A stretch of DNA of 64,000 bases from Streptococcus sp. D7B5. GTDB lineage: Bacteria; Bacillota; Bacilli; Lactobacillales; Streptococcaceae. How positions within the stretch are numbered: the stretch's first letter is position 1; every line of letters starts with the position of its first letter. Under the pieces are notes generated by a model that was not told the DNA's origin, made no database searches, and was given only the letters and a program-made list of their open reading frames with translations. Location of the stretch: positions 620,001-684,000 of the forward strand of contig NZ_CP121467.1 in NCBI RefSeq assembly GCF_029691405.1. The letters are read 5' to 3'. Below are positions 10,085 through 20,966 of the stretch, piece after piece. The position numbers and the translations under genes are program-made.

Positions 10085-11497
10085 TTATCCGACTGACCCT
10101 TCCATTTCATAGCTAATCAAGCGGTTCAGCTCAACTGCATATTCCATTGGAAGTTCTTTTGTGAAGGGTTCCACAAATCCCATGACAATCATCTCGGTAG
10201 CTTCAGATTCTGACAAACCACGGCTCATGAGGTAGTAGAGTTGTTCTTCTGAAATCTTAGATACCTTGGCTTCGTGCTCTAATGCAACTTGCGAGTTGTG
10301 GATTTCATTAAATGGAATGGTATCTGAAGCTGATAAGTCATCCATGATAATGGTATCACACTCGATGTGAGAAACAGATTTCTTAGAGTTCTTGTTAAAG
10401 GTTACTTGTCCACGGTAGTCAACCTTCCCTCCGCCTTTAGCGATGGATTTAGAAACGATAGACGAGCTTGTATGCGGTGCGTTGTGGATCATCTTGGCAC
10501 CAGTATCTTGGTGTTGACCAGCATTAGCAAAGGCGATAGAGAGCATAGTACCACGGGCCCCTTCTCCATCTAGGTAAACAGATGGGTATTTCATGGTTGT
10601 TTTGGCACCCAAGTTTCCATCAATCCACTCAACAGTCGCATCTTTCAAGGCTTTGGCACGTTTCGTTACCAAGTTATAAACGTTATCTGACCAGTTTTGG
10701 ATAGTAGTATAACGCATATAAGCTCCGTCCAAAGCGAAAATTTCTACAATAGCAGCGTGCAGGCTATTACTTGAATATGTTGGTGCTGTACATCCTTCTA
10801 CATAGTGGACACTTGCTCCCTCATCAACGATAATCAAGGTACGTTCGAACTGACCTGTATTTTCGTTATTGATACGGAAATAGGTTTGAAGTGGAATATC
10901 TACCTTGACACCTTTTGGCACGTAGATAAAGGTTCCACCCGACCATACTGCTGAGTTGAGGGCCGCCAACTTGTTATCAGTCGGTGGTACCAACTTCGCA
11001 AAGTATTGTTTAAACAAGTCTGGGTATTCCTTGAGGGCAGAATCCGTATCTGTAAAGATAATCCCCAATTTCTGGAACTCTTCCTTCATGTTGTGGTAAA
11101 CCACTTCTGACTCGTACTGGGCAGAAGCACCTGCTAGATAAGCACGTTCAGCTTCTGGAATACCGATACGTTCAAAGGTTTCTTTAATCTTTTCAGGTAC
11201 ATCATCCCAAGAACGGGCTGGTTTATCAGATGGTTTTTGGTAATAGATCAAGTCATCAAAGTCAATCTCTGACAAGTCTGCTCCCCAGGTTTGCATAGGC
11301 ATTTTTTTGAAGGTTTCATAAGACTTCAAACGGAATTCTAACATCCACTCAGGTTCTCCCTTAGCAGCTGATAATTCGCGAATGACTTCTTCATTCAATC
11401 CTTTTCCTGTCGATAGGACAGGCTCTACATCGTCATGGAAACCAAATTTATATTCACCAAGGTCAATTGGTTTTGGTTCTACTCTTTCTTCAGCCAT
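10085..11497 (-). CDS. sufB: SufB, Fe-S cluster assembly scaffold
   Basis: Scaffold subunit of the SufBCD complex that builds Fe-S clusters with sulfur from SufS/SufU. The 470-residue protein starts at MAEERVEP, chosen because AAAGGA lies seven bases upstream; an in-frame ATG 45 bases earlier has no ribosome binding site. C-terminal features include [24 protein letters not shown] split over the SufB/D beta-helix end. Last core gene of sufC-D-S-U-B. The intact C-terminus reads [12 protein letters not shown], and a diverged copy of this tail lies 0.6 kb downstream. Confidence 0.96.
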   Translation of the reverse strand: MAEERVEPKPIDLGEYKFGFHDDVEPVLSTGKGLNEEVIRELSAAKGEPEWMLEFRLKSYETFKKMPMQTWGADLSEIDFDDLIYYQKPSDKPARSWDDVPEKIKETFERIGIPEAERAYLAGASAQYESEVVYHNMKEEFQKLGIIFTDTDSALKEYPDLFKQYFAKLVPPTDNKLAALNSAVWSGGTFIYVPKGVKVDIPLQTYFRINNENTGQFERTLIIVDEGASVHYVEGCTAPTYSSNSLHAAIVEIFALDGAYMRYTTIQNWSDNVYNLVTKRAKALKDATVEWIDGNLGAKTTMKYPSVYLDGEGARGTMLSIAFANAGQHQDTGAKMIHNAPHTSSSIVSKSIAKGGGKVDYRGQVTFNKNSKKSVSHIECDTIIMDDLSASDTIPFNEIHNSQVALEHEAKVSKISEEQLYYLMSRGLSESEATEMIVMGFVEPFTKELPMEYAVELNRLISYEMEGSVG

Positions 11498-11554
11498 AAT
11501 ATCCTTTCTTTCATTCTTCATTTCTACTGATTCGTAAGACAAAAGAAACTTGTC

Positions 11555-14481
<2,927 letters not shown>

Positions 14482-14508
14482 TTACTTCTCCTAAAAGATA
14501 CGAGGGAA

Positions 14509-15279
14509 TTACAATTCTTCCTTGTAGTCATAGCCAAGTTCTTCAGCTAGTTTCGCGTATCCTTCACGTTCCAAGCGTGCAGCCAATTCTGGACCACCAG
14601 AAAGGACAACACGACCTTCCATCATCACGTGGACCACGTCTGGTGTGATGTAGTTCAAGAGACGTTGGTAGTGAGTGATAATCATAGCACCAAAGCCTTC
14701 ACCACGCATTGCATTGACACCTTTAGACACAACTTTAAGGGCGTCAATATCAAGACCTGAGTCAATCTCATCCAAGAGAGCAAAAGTTGGTTCCAACATC
14801 AAGAGTTGAAGAATTTCATTACGTTTTTTCTCACCACCTGAGAAACCTTCGTTGAGGTAACGCTCTGCCATTTCTTCTTTCATGTTGAGCAATTCCATTT
14901 TCTCGTCTAGTTTAGTGATGAACTCACGAACTGAAATCTTTTCATCATCTTCTTTACCAGCATTCATGGCTGCACGAAGAAACTCTGCGTTGGTAATTCC
15001 AGGGATTTCAGATGGGTATTGCATAGCCAGGAAAAGTCCCATACGCGCACGCTCGTCTACTTCCAACTCAAGGATATTTACACCATCAAACAAGACCTCC
15101 CCTTTAGTAACCTCATAGTTAGGGTTTCCCATGATAGCTGCAGAAAGAGTCGATTTACCAGTACCATTTGGTCCCATGATAGCTGCGATTTCTCCTGTTT
15201 TCAGAGTCAGATTGACCCCTTTCAAAATTTCTTTTCCTTCAATCTCAACGTGAAGATCTTTGATCTCTAATACTGACAT
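14509..15279 (-). CDS. sufC: SufC, ABC-type ATPase of the Suf complex
   Basis: Soluble ABC ATPase that powers conformational change of SufB-SufD. The 256-residue protein has Walker A GPNGTGKST, signature FSGGEKKRNE and Walker B FALLDEIDSGLD. The start was chosen at MSVLEIKDLH because AAAGGA lies just upstream; an in-frame ATG 51 bases earlier lacks one. First gene of sufCDSUB. A likely extended -10 (TGTTATACT, hexamer complement of 15379-15384) lies about 100 bases upstream. Confidence 0.97.
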   Translation of the reverse strand: MSVLEIKDLHVEIEGKEILKGVNLTLKTGEIAAIMGPNGTGKSTLSAAIMGNPNYEVTKGEVLFDGVNILELEVDERARMGLFLAMQYPSEIPGITNAEFLRAAMNAGKEDDEKISVREFITKLDEKMELLNMKEEMAERYLNEGFSGGEKKRNEILQLLMLEPTFALLDEIDSGLDIDALKVVSKGVNAMRGEGFGAMIITHYQRLLNYITPDVVHVMMEGRVVLSGGPELAARLEREGYAKLAEELGYDYKEEL

Positions 15280-15378
15280 GATAGTTCCTTTCTTTTTCTG
15301 GCCTACTTCCTTTATCCTTAAAGAAATCACTTACATTTCTCTAAAAATAAAAGAAAAGGTCCATAAATATACTCTACT

Positions 15379-15387
15379 AGTATAACA
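15379..15387 (-). promoter_or_regulatory. Candidate suf operon promoter
   Basis: Minus-strand TGTTATACT, an extended -10, right after the terminator of the preceding gene; it leaves a leader of about 93 bases. No convincing -35, and no IscR-like site was recognised. Confidence 0.4.
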
Positions 15388-15408
15388 AAAAAAAGCCTAA
15401 AAGGCTTT
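15386..15408 (-). terminator. Terminator after the DUF3272 gene
   Basis: AAAGCC-TAAAA-GGCTTT stem-loop (15392-15408) followed by eight T on the minus strand. Confidence 0.8.
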
Positions 15409-15430
15409 GATTTTGTTTAGAAGCTAGTGA

Positions 15431-15625
15431 CTAATCCTTGCGGTTTAGGTGCTGATCAATAGCATCTACTATTTTCCCCATTACATAACTTAACCTAAAA
15501 TTTCGAAAAAGTAGAATGGCCCAAAAGGCTGCCATGAAATAGCGACCCGTCATCCAAGCTTCATTGAAAAAATAAGTCTCAGCAGCAGTAAATAGTGCTA
15601 TCACGATAAATTGTTGTCTAGTCAT
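15431..15625 (-). CDS. Small membrane protein, DUF3272-like
   Basis: 64 residues with two hydrophobic stretches (about 5-17 and 28-42) and a charged C-terminus ending HLNRKD. It resembles the streptococcal DUF3272 family found next to dnaX; function unknown. The ATG lies exactly six bases after an extended -10 TGGTACAAT and no Shine-Dalgarno exists, so translation is probably leaderless. Its promoter sits in the short gap after the dnaX stop, so it is transcribed separately from dnaX. Confidence 0.75.
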   Translation of the reverse strand: MTRQQFIVIALFTAAETYFFNEAWMTGRYFMAAFWAILLFRNFRLSYVMGKIVDAIDQHLNRKD

Positions 15626-15631
15626 AGGATT

Positions 15632-15640
15632 ATTGTACCA
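15632..15640 (-). promoter_or_regulatory. Leaderless-type promoter of the DUF3272 gene
   Basis: Minus-strand TGGTACAAT followed by AATCCT and then the ATG. Transcription would start at or next to the A of the start codon. Confidence 0.6.
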
Positions 15641-15652
15641 TGAAATCCACTT

Positions 15653-17311
15653 TTAGTCTTCTTCGACCATGACTTTATCAGCCAGAAATTCAAATCCCTC
15701 TGGAATTAGGCTTTCTTCTTCTACCTCTTGATCTGCCTGAGAAGACTTGTTTTTAGCTGAAAATGCTGCACGAACCTCTTTCCATTCCTCTAGGGAAATT
15801 GCCAGGATTTCAGGTGAAAATCCAGCCGCCTGGCTGAGAATATTGCCAAACATGGTATTGAGGTTATCCCGTTTCATGGTTTGCCCTGCATTGAAATTAG
15901 ACTCAAAAGCTAAAATTGCATGGTGTTCGTTGGCTGCAACTGGTTGAGAACCAACAAGAAGAGCCTTATCAGGACCAGCTAAGCTTTCAATCACTTCTCC
16001 CCATGCATTCTGGAGTCTAATCAAGTTTTGCCGTGCCAATTCAGGATTTTCAACAGCTTCTTGTAGGATAGCCTGAACCTTATTACGGTCTACTCGATAG
16101 ACTGTCTTGGAAGTGGCTGGACGGCTAGGGACTGGCGCCACTTGTTTAGGAGCTGTTTCAACATTGGCAAGTTCTTGTTTAAGACGGGCGACTTCCTGTC
16201 TCAGTGCAGAAATTTCACTTTCAACAGTTCCCGAAACCGCAGATTCAGGCTTAATCTCCGCTAAACGAATGGTCATCATCTCAGCATAAATCTTAGGTTG
16301 TAGACTAGCTTTCATATCTGCCAAGCTCACAGTCGCTATTCGAATCATTTCAAAGAGACTTTCCTGAGAAAGAGCTAGATTGTCCATAAAAACTGGACTA
16401 TGATGAGTATTTTCACCACCTGTCTGAACAACCAGTAGATCCCGCAAATACTGCAAGAGATCCGTCACAAAACGAGTCATGCTCTTGCCATTTTCAAACA
16501 AAAGATTCAAAGAATCGAGTGCTTTGGGGACATCCTGTTGGGCCAAAGCGGCCACATAGTCATCTAGAGCTGATAGACTAATAGTGCCTGTAATCTCCTC
16601 AGAAATAGCTGTCGTTAAAGCATTCCCTTGCGTCAAACTCAAGGCTTGGTCCAGAATAGACAAGGCATCCCGCATCCCACCTTCAGCCCGTCTAGCAATG
16701 ATTTCCACAGCCTCTGGTTCAGAACTAATATTTTCTTTTTCTAAAATATGATGAATATGTGCCGTGATATCTTGAGTTCGAATCGATTTAAACTCAAAAC
16801 GTTGGACACGCGATAAAATAGTTGCTGGAATTTTGTGCAATTCGGTGGTCGCCAAGATAAAGACAACATTCTGAGTTGGTTCTTCAAGGGTCTTCAAAAG
16901 CGCATTAAAAGCTCCTGTAGACAACATATGAACCTCGTCTATGATATAGACCTTATACCGTGCTAAACTAGGAGCGTAAGTAGATTTATCACGAATTTCA
17001 CGGATCTCATCGACTCCGTTATTCGAAGCCGCATCCATTTCGATAACATCTTCTAGGCTACCTTCTGTCACTGCCTGACAGATATAACAGTTATTACATG
17101 GTTCTCCGTCTACCTGGTTTGGACAGTTCATAGCCTTGGCAAAAATCTTGGCTACACTGGTTTTCCCAGTTCCACGAGGGCCCGAGAAAAGATAAGCGTG
17201 ACTAATCTTTTCCTGCTCAACTGCTTGTTTTAGGGTTTTAGCCACAACCTCTTGACCTACCAGTTGTGAAAAAGTCTGGCTTCTATATTTTCGATAAAGT
17301 GCTTGATACAT
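15653..17311 (-). CDS. dnaX: DNA polymerase III subunits gamma/tau
   Basis: Clamp-loader ATPase, 552 residues. Walker A GPRGTGKTS (44-52), a four-cysteine zinc module (Cys63, 72, 75, 78), Walker B IIDEVHML and the sensor SRVQRFEF are all present, followed by a C-terminal tau region. I did not identify a slippery sequence that would prove gamma production. Its ATG overlaps the stop of the upstream methionine sulfoxide reductase gene by one base (TAATG), so both come from one transcript. Confidence 0.96.
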   Translation of the reverse strand: MYQALYRKYRSQTFSQLVGQEVVAKTLKQAVEQEKISHAYLFSGPRGTGKTSVAKIFAKAMNCPNQVDGEPCNNCYICQAVTEGSLEDVIEMDAASNNGVDEIREIRDKSTYAPSLARYKVYIIDEVHMLSTGAFNALLKTLEEPTQNVVFILATTELHKIPATILSRVQRFEFKSIRTQDITAHIHHILEKENISSEPEAVEIIARRAEGGMRDALSILDQALSLTQGNALTTAISEEITGTISLSALDDYVAALAQQDVPKALDSLNLLFENGKSMTRFVTDLLQYLRDLLVVQTGGENTHHSPVFMDNLALSQESLFEMIRIATVSLADMKASLQPKIYAEMMTIRLAEIKPESAVSGTVESEISALRQEVARLKQELANVETAPKQVAPVPSRPATSKTVYRVDRNKVQAILQEAVENPELARQNLIRLQNAWGEVIESLAGPDKALLVGSQPVAANEHHAILAFESNFNAGQTMKRDNLNTMFGNILSQAAGFSPEILAISLEEWKEVRAAFSAKNKSSQADQEVEEESLIPEGFEFLADKVMVEED

Positions 17312-17808
17312 TAGGCTTTCTCCTCAAACATCGTAAAGTCCCATTCTGTCTTATCAAGCAAAATAGCGACAAATTGTTCCAAGTAATCACGGTCAATGGC
17401 ATTGTAATCATCAATAAGTGAAGAATCCAAGTCTAAGACACCCAGCAATCGACCATTCTTGAGCATGGGAACCACGATTTCACTCTTGGCCATACTATCA
17501 CAAGAAATGTAGTTTGGATAGGTGCTCACATCGCCAACCAAAACAGTCTCTTGAAACGCAGCAGCTTCTCCACACACGCCTTTTCCAAGCGGGATGCGAA
17601 TGCAAGAAACCCCACCCTGAAAAGGTCCTAAAACCAACTCGCTACCATCAAACAGATAAAATCCTGCAAATACAGTATTGGGAAAGCGAGATTTTAGGAG
17701 GGCACTAGCATTCGAAAGATTGGCAAGAACATTACTCTCACCTTCAAGTAAATAAGAGAGTTCCTCATTTAACAATTGATATTGTGATTGTTTTTCTGAA
17801 TCTAACAT
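17311..17808 (-). CDS. msrC: Free methionine-(R)-sulfoxide reductase (GAF domain, MsrC/fRMsr)
   Basis: A single GAF domain of 165 residues that reduces free Met-R-sulfoxide. The three conserved cysteines are Cys69, Cys79 and Cys103; their spacing (10 and 24) equals that of the catalytic and resolving cysteines of E. coli MsrC, which supports the enzyme rather than a generic GAF sensor. The surrounding GVCGEAA and [15 protein letters not shown] motifs fit too. The ATG lies six bases after an extended -10 TGATATAAT with no Shine-Dalgarno, so it is probably leaderless. It overlaps dnaX by one base. Confidence 0.88.
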   Translation of the reverse strand: MLDSEKQSQYQLLNEELSYLLEGESNVLANLSNASALLKSRFPNTVFAGFYLFDGSELVLGPFQGGVSCIRIPLGKGVCGEAAAFQETVLVGDVSTYPNYISCDSMAKSEIVVPMLKNGRLLGVLDLDSSLIDDYNAIDRDYLEQFVAILLDKTEWDFTMFEEKA

Positions 17809-17814
17809 AGAACT

Positions 17815-17823
17815 ATTATATCA
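17815..17823 (-). promoter_or_regulatory. Leaderless-type promoter of msrC-dnaX
   Basis: Minus-strand TGATATAAT, then AGTTCT, then ATG. The six-base spacer is identical to that of plsY in this window. Confidence 0.65.
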
Positions 17824-17845
17824 AAAATGAGAAAGAGACAAAAGA

Positions 17846-17874
17846 AAAATCCCTTGTTTTAAACAAAGGATTTT
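17846..17874 (-). terminator. rpsA terminator
   Basis: AAAATCCCTTGTTT (17846-17859) pairs with AAACAAAGGATTTT (17861-17874), one mismatch, T-rich on the minus strand. Confidence 0.75.
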
Positions 17875-17890
17875 GTGATTATCAATTTGA

Positions 17891-19093
17891 TTAAAGTTCG
17901 ATATCACCGAACAAGTCAGCCATTGAGAATCCTGTTTGTGTTTCTGGAAGTTCGAAATCACGTTTTTCTTGACGTTTTGGACGACGTGGACGAGCAGCAC
18001 GTTTTTCTTCTTTTTGTCCTTCTTCTTGAGCTGGACGCTCTTCAAGAGCTTTGATAGAAAGTGATACACGTTCTGCGTCAGCGTTAACATCAAGGACTTT
18101 AACAGTAACTTCTTGACCAACAGTAAGAGCTTCTTTTGGATTTTCGATACGTTTGTGTGAAATTTGTGATACGTGAACAAGTCCATCGATACCTGGCAAT
18201 ACTTCAACAAATGCACCGAAGTCAGTCAAACGTTTAACTGTTCCTTCTACTACATCACCTTTAGCCAATTTTTGCTCAACGCCATCCCATGGTCCAGGTG
18301 TTGTTGCTTTAAGTGAAAGTGATACGCGTCCTTCTTCTTCGTTAAGATCAAGGATCTTCACTTCAATTTCTTCACCAACAGTTACAACTGATTTAGGTGA
18401 TACGTTACGTTCGTGTGACAATTCAGTCAAGTGAACCAATCCATCAACACCACCAAGGTCGATGAAAGCACCAAAGCTAGTGATACGAGCAACTTTACCA
18501 GTTACGACATCACCAACAGCCAATTTACCGAATACTTCAGCACGAGCCGCTGCAGTAGCTGCTTCAACAACTTCACGACGTGAAAGGATGAAGCGGTTTT
18601 CTTTAGGATCAACTTCCTTGATTTTAGCATCAAATTCTTGACCTACGAAACGCTCAGTGTTACGTACGAAACGAGTATCCAACATTGAAGCTGGGATAAA
18701 TCCACGAACACCTTCAAATTCTACTGAAAGTCCACCTTTAACGGCACGAGTTCCTTTAACAGTAACAACTTCTTCTTCGCGTCCTACAAGTTTGTCCCAT
18801 GCTTTGCGAGCTTCAAGGCGTTTTTTAGATACAAGGTATGTAACTGTATCAGTATCTTTACCAACTACTTGACGAAGTACAAGAACATCCAATACTTCTC
18901 CTACTTTCACAAAGTCATTGATATCTGCATCGCGATCGTTTGTCAATTCGCGAAGAGTCAAGACACCTTCAACACCAGTCCCAGAGATTGCAACGTTAGC
19001 TTGAGTCGCATCAACTGTCAATACTTCAGCACTAACAACATCACCAGGCTCAACTTGGCTAACGCTATTTAGCAAATCTTCAAATTCGTTCAT
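17891..19093 (-). CDS. rpsA: Ribosomal protein S1, four S1 domains
   Basis: RNA-binding ribosomal protein, 400 residues, with four S1 repeats; the last two are canonical (VTSFGAFIDLGGVDGLVH at about 205-222 and the similar TDFGAFVEVLPGIDGLVH repeat). Gram-positive S1 proteins usually have four domains against six in E. coli. Basic Arg/Lys-rich tail. GGAGG precedes the ATG. The leader carries a 10-base-pair inverted repeat immediately before the Shine-Dalgarno. Confidence 0.95.
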   Translation of the reverse strand: MNEFEDLLNSVSQVEPGDVVSAEVLTVDATQANVAISGTGVEGVLTLRELTNDRDADINDFVKVGEVLDVLVLRQVVGKDTDTVTYLVSKKRLEARKAWDKLVGREEEVVTVKGTRAVKGGLSVEFEGVRGFIPASMLDTRFVRNTERFVGQEFDAKIKEVDPKENRFILSRREVVEAATAAARAEVFGKLAVGDVVTGKVARITSFGAFIDLGGVDGLVHLTELSHERNVSPKSVVTVGEEIEVKILDLNEEEGRVSLSLKATTPGPWDGVEQKLAKGDVVEGTVKRLTDFGAFVEVLPGIDGLVHVSQISHKRIENPKEALTVGQEVTVKVLDVNADAERVSLSIKALEERPAQEEGQKEEKRAARPRRPKRQEKRDFELPETQTGFSMADLFGDIEL

Positions 19094-19112
19094 CTAAAAA
19101 ATCCTCCAACAA

Positions 19113-19134
19113 TCAAGTTTTTTCAAAAACTTGA
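19113..19134 (-). promoter_or_regulatory. Inverted repeat in the rpsA leader
   Basis: TCAAGTTTTT / AAAAACTTGA, ten-base arms two bases apart, ending about six bases before the GGAGG of rpsA. It could fold in the mRNA and affect initiation. Structure seen; function inferred. Confidence 0.45.
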
Positions 19135-19257
19135 CATACTTATAATTTTTTTCCTAAGCACCCGCAAAGACATGTTCATATCGTTCACGTCTTTCAATTA
19201 TAAAAATAAAATACCCTAAGATATTTTTCTTTTTATCTTGAATTTATTACCTAAGAA

Positions 19258-19329
19258 CTGGGGTAGCTGGATTCGAACCAACGCATGAGGGAGTCAAAGT
19301 CCCTTGCCTTACCGCTTGGCTATACCCCA
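19258..19329 (-). tRNA. tRNA-Gln (anticodon TTG)
   Basis: 72-base cloverleaf: acceptor TGGGGTA/TACCCCA, anticodon arm AGGGA-CTTTGAC-TCCCT, T arm with GGTTCGAATCC, discriminator G. CCA is not encoded. It lies eight bases downstream of tRNA-Tyr and shares its promoter. Confidence 0.95.
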
Positions 19330-19337
19330 TTGATAAA

Positions 19338-19418
19338 TGGAGAGAGAGGGATTCGAACCCCCGAACCCGAAGGAGCGGATTTACAGTCCGCCGCGTTTAG
19401 CCTCTTCGCTATCTCTCC
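19338..19418 (-). tRNA. tRNA-Tyr (anticodon GTA)
   Basis: 81-base class II tRNA with a long variable arm (CTCCTTCGGGTTCGG region), acceptor GGAGAGA/TCTCTCC, anticodon loop CTGTAAA, discriminator A, no encoded CCA. Promoter just upstream: TTGTTT-17-TATAAT with TGA before the -10 (hexamer complement of 19436-19441). Confidence 0.95.
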
Positions 19419-19435
19419 AATGTTTAACGAGAACT

Positions 19436-19464
19436 ATTATATCATGAAATTTTCAATAAAACAA
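19436..19464 (-). promoter_or_regulatory. Promoter of the tRNA-Tyr / tRNA-Gln pair
   Basis: Minus strand: TTGTTT, 17-base spacer, TATAAT (complement of 19436-19441), extended by TGA. Ends 17 bases before the tRNA-Tyr 5' end. Confidence 0.6.
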
Positions 19465-19467
19465 GTA

Positions 19468-19698
19468 TTATTTTGTCAAATTATAGTTTTCAATCAAAAT
19501 TTCCACAGCTTTTTCAAGTTTTTTATAAAAACTATCGACATTTCCATTCTTTATGATGGCAAATTGGTTATCTAATTCGGCAATTTCCCCAATAACCTTT
19601 TTCCCGATCGTCAAAACGTATCCTTCATAGCTGTCTTTTCCAACAGTCACTTTTGCATCCGTTAATTGGATTTCAATTTTCTTATCTTTTTTACTCAT
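19468..19698 (-). CDS. DUF2969 family small protein
   Basis: 76-residue soluble basic protein (start MSKKDKKIEIQL, AGAGG upstream). The long open frame extends 49 codons further, but that part overlaps the ilvE terminator. It resembles the streptococcal DUF2969 proteins that follow ilvE; function unknown. No catalytic motif seen. Confidence 0.75.
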   Translation of the reverse strand: MSKKDKKIEIQLTDAKVTVGKDSYEGYVLTIGKKVIGEIAELDNQFAIIKNGNVDSFYKKLEKAVEILIENYNLTK

Positions 19699-19752
19699 AC
19701 TGTACCTCTTTTCACTTTTTCTATTGTACAAGAAAAAGCTAAAACTAGCAAG

Positions 19753-19791
19753 AAAAAACTCCATTTCAGCTATTACAACTGCTATGGAGCT
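19753..19791 (-). terminator. ilvE terminator
   Basis: AACTCCAT...ATGGAGCT outer stem with an inner CAG/CTG pairing, followed by TTTTTT on the minus strand (19758-19753). Confidence 0.7.
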
Positions 19792-19810
19792 CTTCTTTAC
19801 TTCATGTCTT

Positions 19811-20833
19811 TTAGTCCACTTTGACAATCCATCCTTCAGGTGCATCTACATCACCAAATTGGATACCAGTCAATTCATCATAGAGTTTACGTGTCACAGG
19901 ACCTACTTCTGTTTCACTATAGAAAACATGGAAATCATCGCCATGTTGGATGCCTCCAATTGGCGAAATAACCGCTGCTGTTCCACAAGCACCTGCCTCT
20001 ACAAAACGCTCCAAATTATCAATTGGAACATCGCCTTCAATCGGAGTCAAGCCCAAGCGGTGTTCAGCCAAGTAAAGCAATGAGTACTTGGTAATAGATG
20101 GTAAGATAGATGGGCTTAATGGCGTTACAAATTCGTTGTTCTCTGTAATTCCAAAGAAGTTGGCTGATCCGACTTCTTCAATCTTTGTATGTGTAGATGG
20201 ATCTAGGTAGATAACATCTGAAAATTGGCGCGACTTGGCCATTTTACCTGGGAGGAGGCTAGCAGCATAGTTCCCACCTACCTTAGCTGCTCCAGTACCA
20301 TTTGGAGCTGCACGGTCGTATTCATCCTGAATCAAGAAGTTTGTTGGAACTAAACCACCTTTAAAGTAATTTCCAACTGGCATAGCAAAGATGGTGAAAA
20401 TATACTCTTCTGCTGGTTTAACCCCAATAATATCCCCAACACCAATCAACAGTGGACGAAGATAAAGGGTTCCACCTGTTCCATATGGTGGGACGTATTC
20501 TTCATTTGCACGCACAACTGCTTTACAAGCTTCTACAAACATTTCTGTCGGAACTTGTGGCATCAAAAGACGGTCGCAGGTGCGTTGCAAACGCTTAGCA
20601 TTTTCATCAGGACGGAACAGTTGAACACCGTCATCCTTGGTACGATAGGCTTTCAATCCCTCAAATGCTTGCTGTCCATAGTGGAGACTTGGAGAAGACT
20701 CTGAAATATGCAAGGTTGCATCCTCTGTCAATTCTCCTTGATCCCATTGACCATTTTTGTAGTGAGCGATATAACGGTAAGGTAATTTCATATAAGCAAA
20801 TCCAAGGTTTTCCCAATCAATTGCAACTGTCAT
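19811..20833 (-). CDS. ilvE: Branched-chain amino acid aminotransferase
   Basis: PLP transaminase interconverting Leu/Ile/Val and their 2-oxo acids with glutamate/2-oxoglutarate. 340 residues from MTVAIDWENL, which has AAAGGAG upstream; the alternative ATG eight codons earlier does not. Catalytic Lys184 in GTGAAKVGGNYA; fold type IV features include LHYGQQAFEGLKAYR. It has its own promoter directly under a perfect CodY box, so it should be repressed when branched-chain amino acids and GTP are plentiful, although it follows parC closely. Confidence 0.97.
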   Translation of the reverse strand: MTVAIDWENLGFAYMKLPYRYIAHYKNGQWDQGELTEDATLHISESSPSLHYGQQAFEGLKAYRTKDDGVQLFRPDENAKRLQRTCDRLLMPQVPTEMFVEACKAVVRANEEYVPPYGTGGTLYLRPLLIGVGDIIGVKPAEEYIFTIFAMPVGNYFKGGLVPTNFLIQDEYDRAAPNGTGAAKVGGNYAASLLPGKMAKSRQFSDVIYLDPSTHTKIEEVGSANFFGITENNEFVTPLSPSILPSITKYSLLYLAEHRLGLTPIEGDVPIDNLERFVEAGACGTAAVISPIGGIQHGDDFHVFYSETEVGPVTRKLYDELTGIQFGDVDAPEGWIVKVD

Positions 20834-20869
20834 GTTTTTCTCCTTTATACTATTCAAACTATGTGTTCT

Positions 20870-20897
20870 ATTCTACACTTTTCTAGTAAAATTTCAA
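20870..20897 (-). promoter_or_regulatory. ilvE promoter
   Basis: Minus-strand TTGAAA (complement of 20892-20897), 16-base spacer, TAGAAT (complement of 20870-20875), about 37 bases before the start codon. Confidence 0.6.
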
Positions 20898-20908
20898 GTA
20901 TTATTTGT

Positions 20909-20923
20909 AATTTTCTGAAAATT
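20909..20923 (-). promoter_or_regulatory. CodY box upstream of ilvE
   Basis: AATTTTCTGAAAATT, 15 of 15 matches to the CodY consensus AATTTTCWGAAAATT, 11 bases upstream of the ilvE -35. CodY control of ilvE-type genes is established in streptococci and lactococci. Confidence 0.85.
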
Positions 20924-20933
20924 TTTTCAACAC

Positions 20934-20966
20934 AAAAGAAATCAGCCCTCTGGACTGATTCTTTTT
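20934..20966 (-). terminator. parC terminator
   Basis: Stem built on AAGAATCAG / CTGATTTCTT with inner CC/GG pairs and a T-rich tail on the minus strand, starting at the parC stop codon. Confidence 0.65.

Noticed and set aside
17821..18216. 131-codon open frame on the minus strand within rpsA
   Set aside because: Different frame of the rpsA 3' end, Lys/Leu/Val repeats from antisense-like codon bias, no Shine-Dalgarno; a shadow of rpsA.
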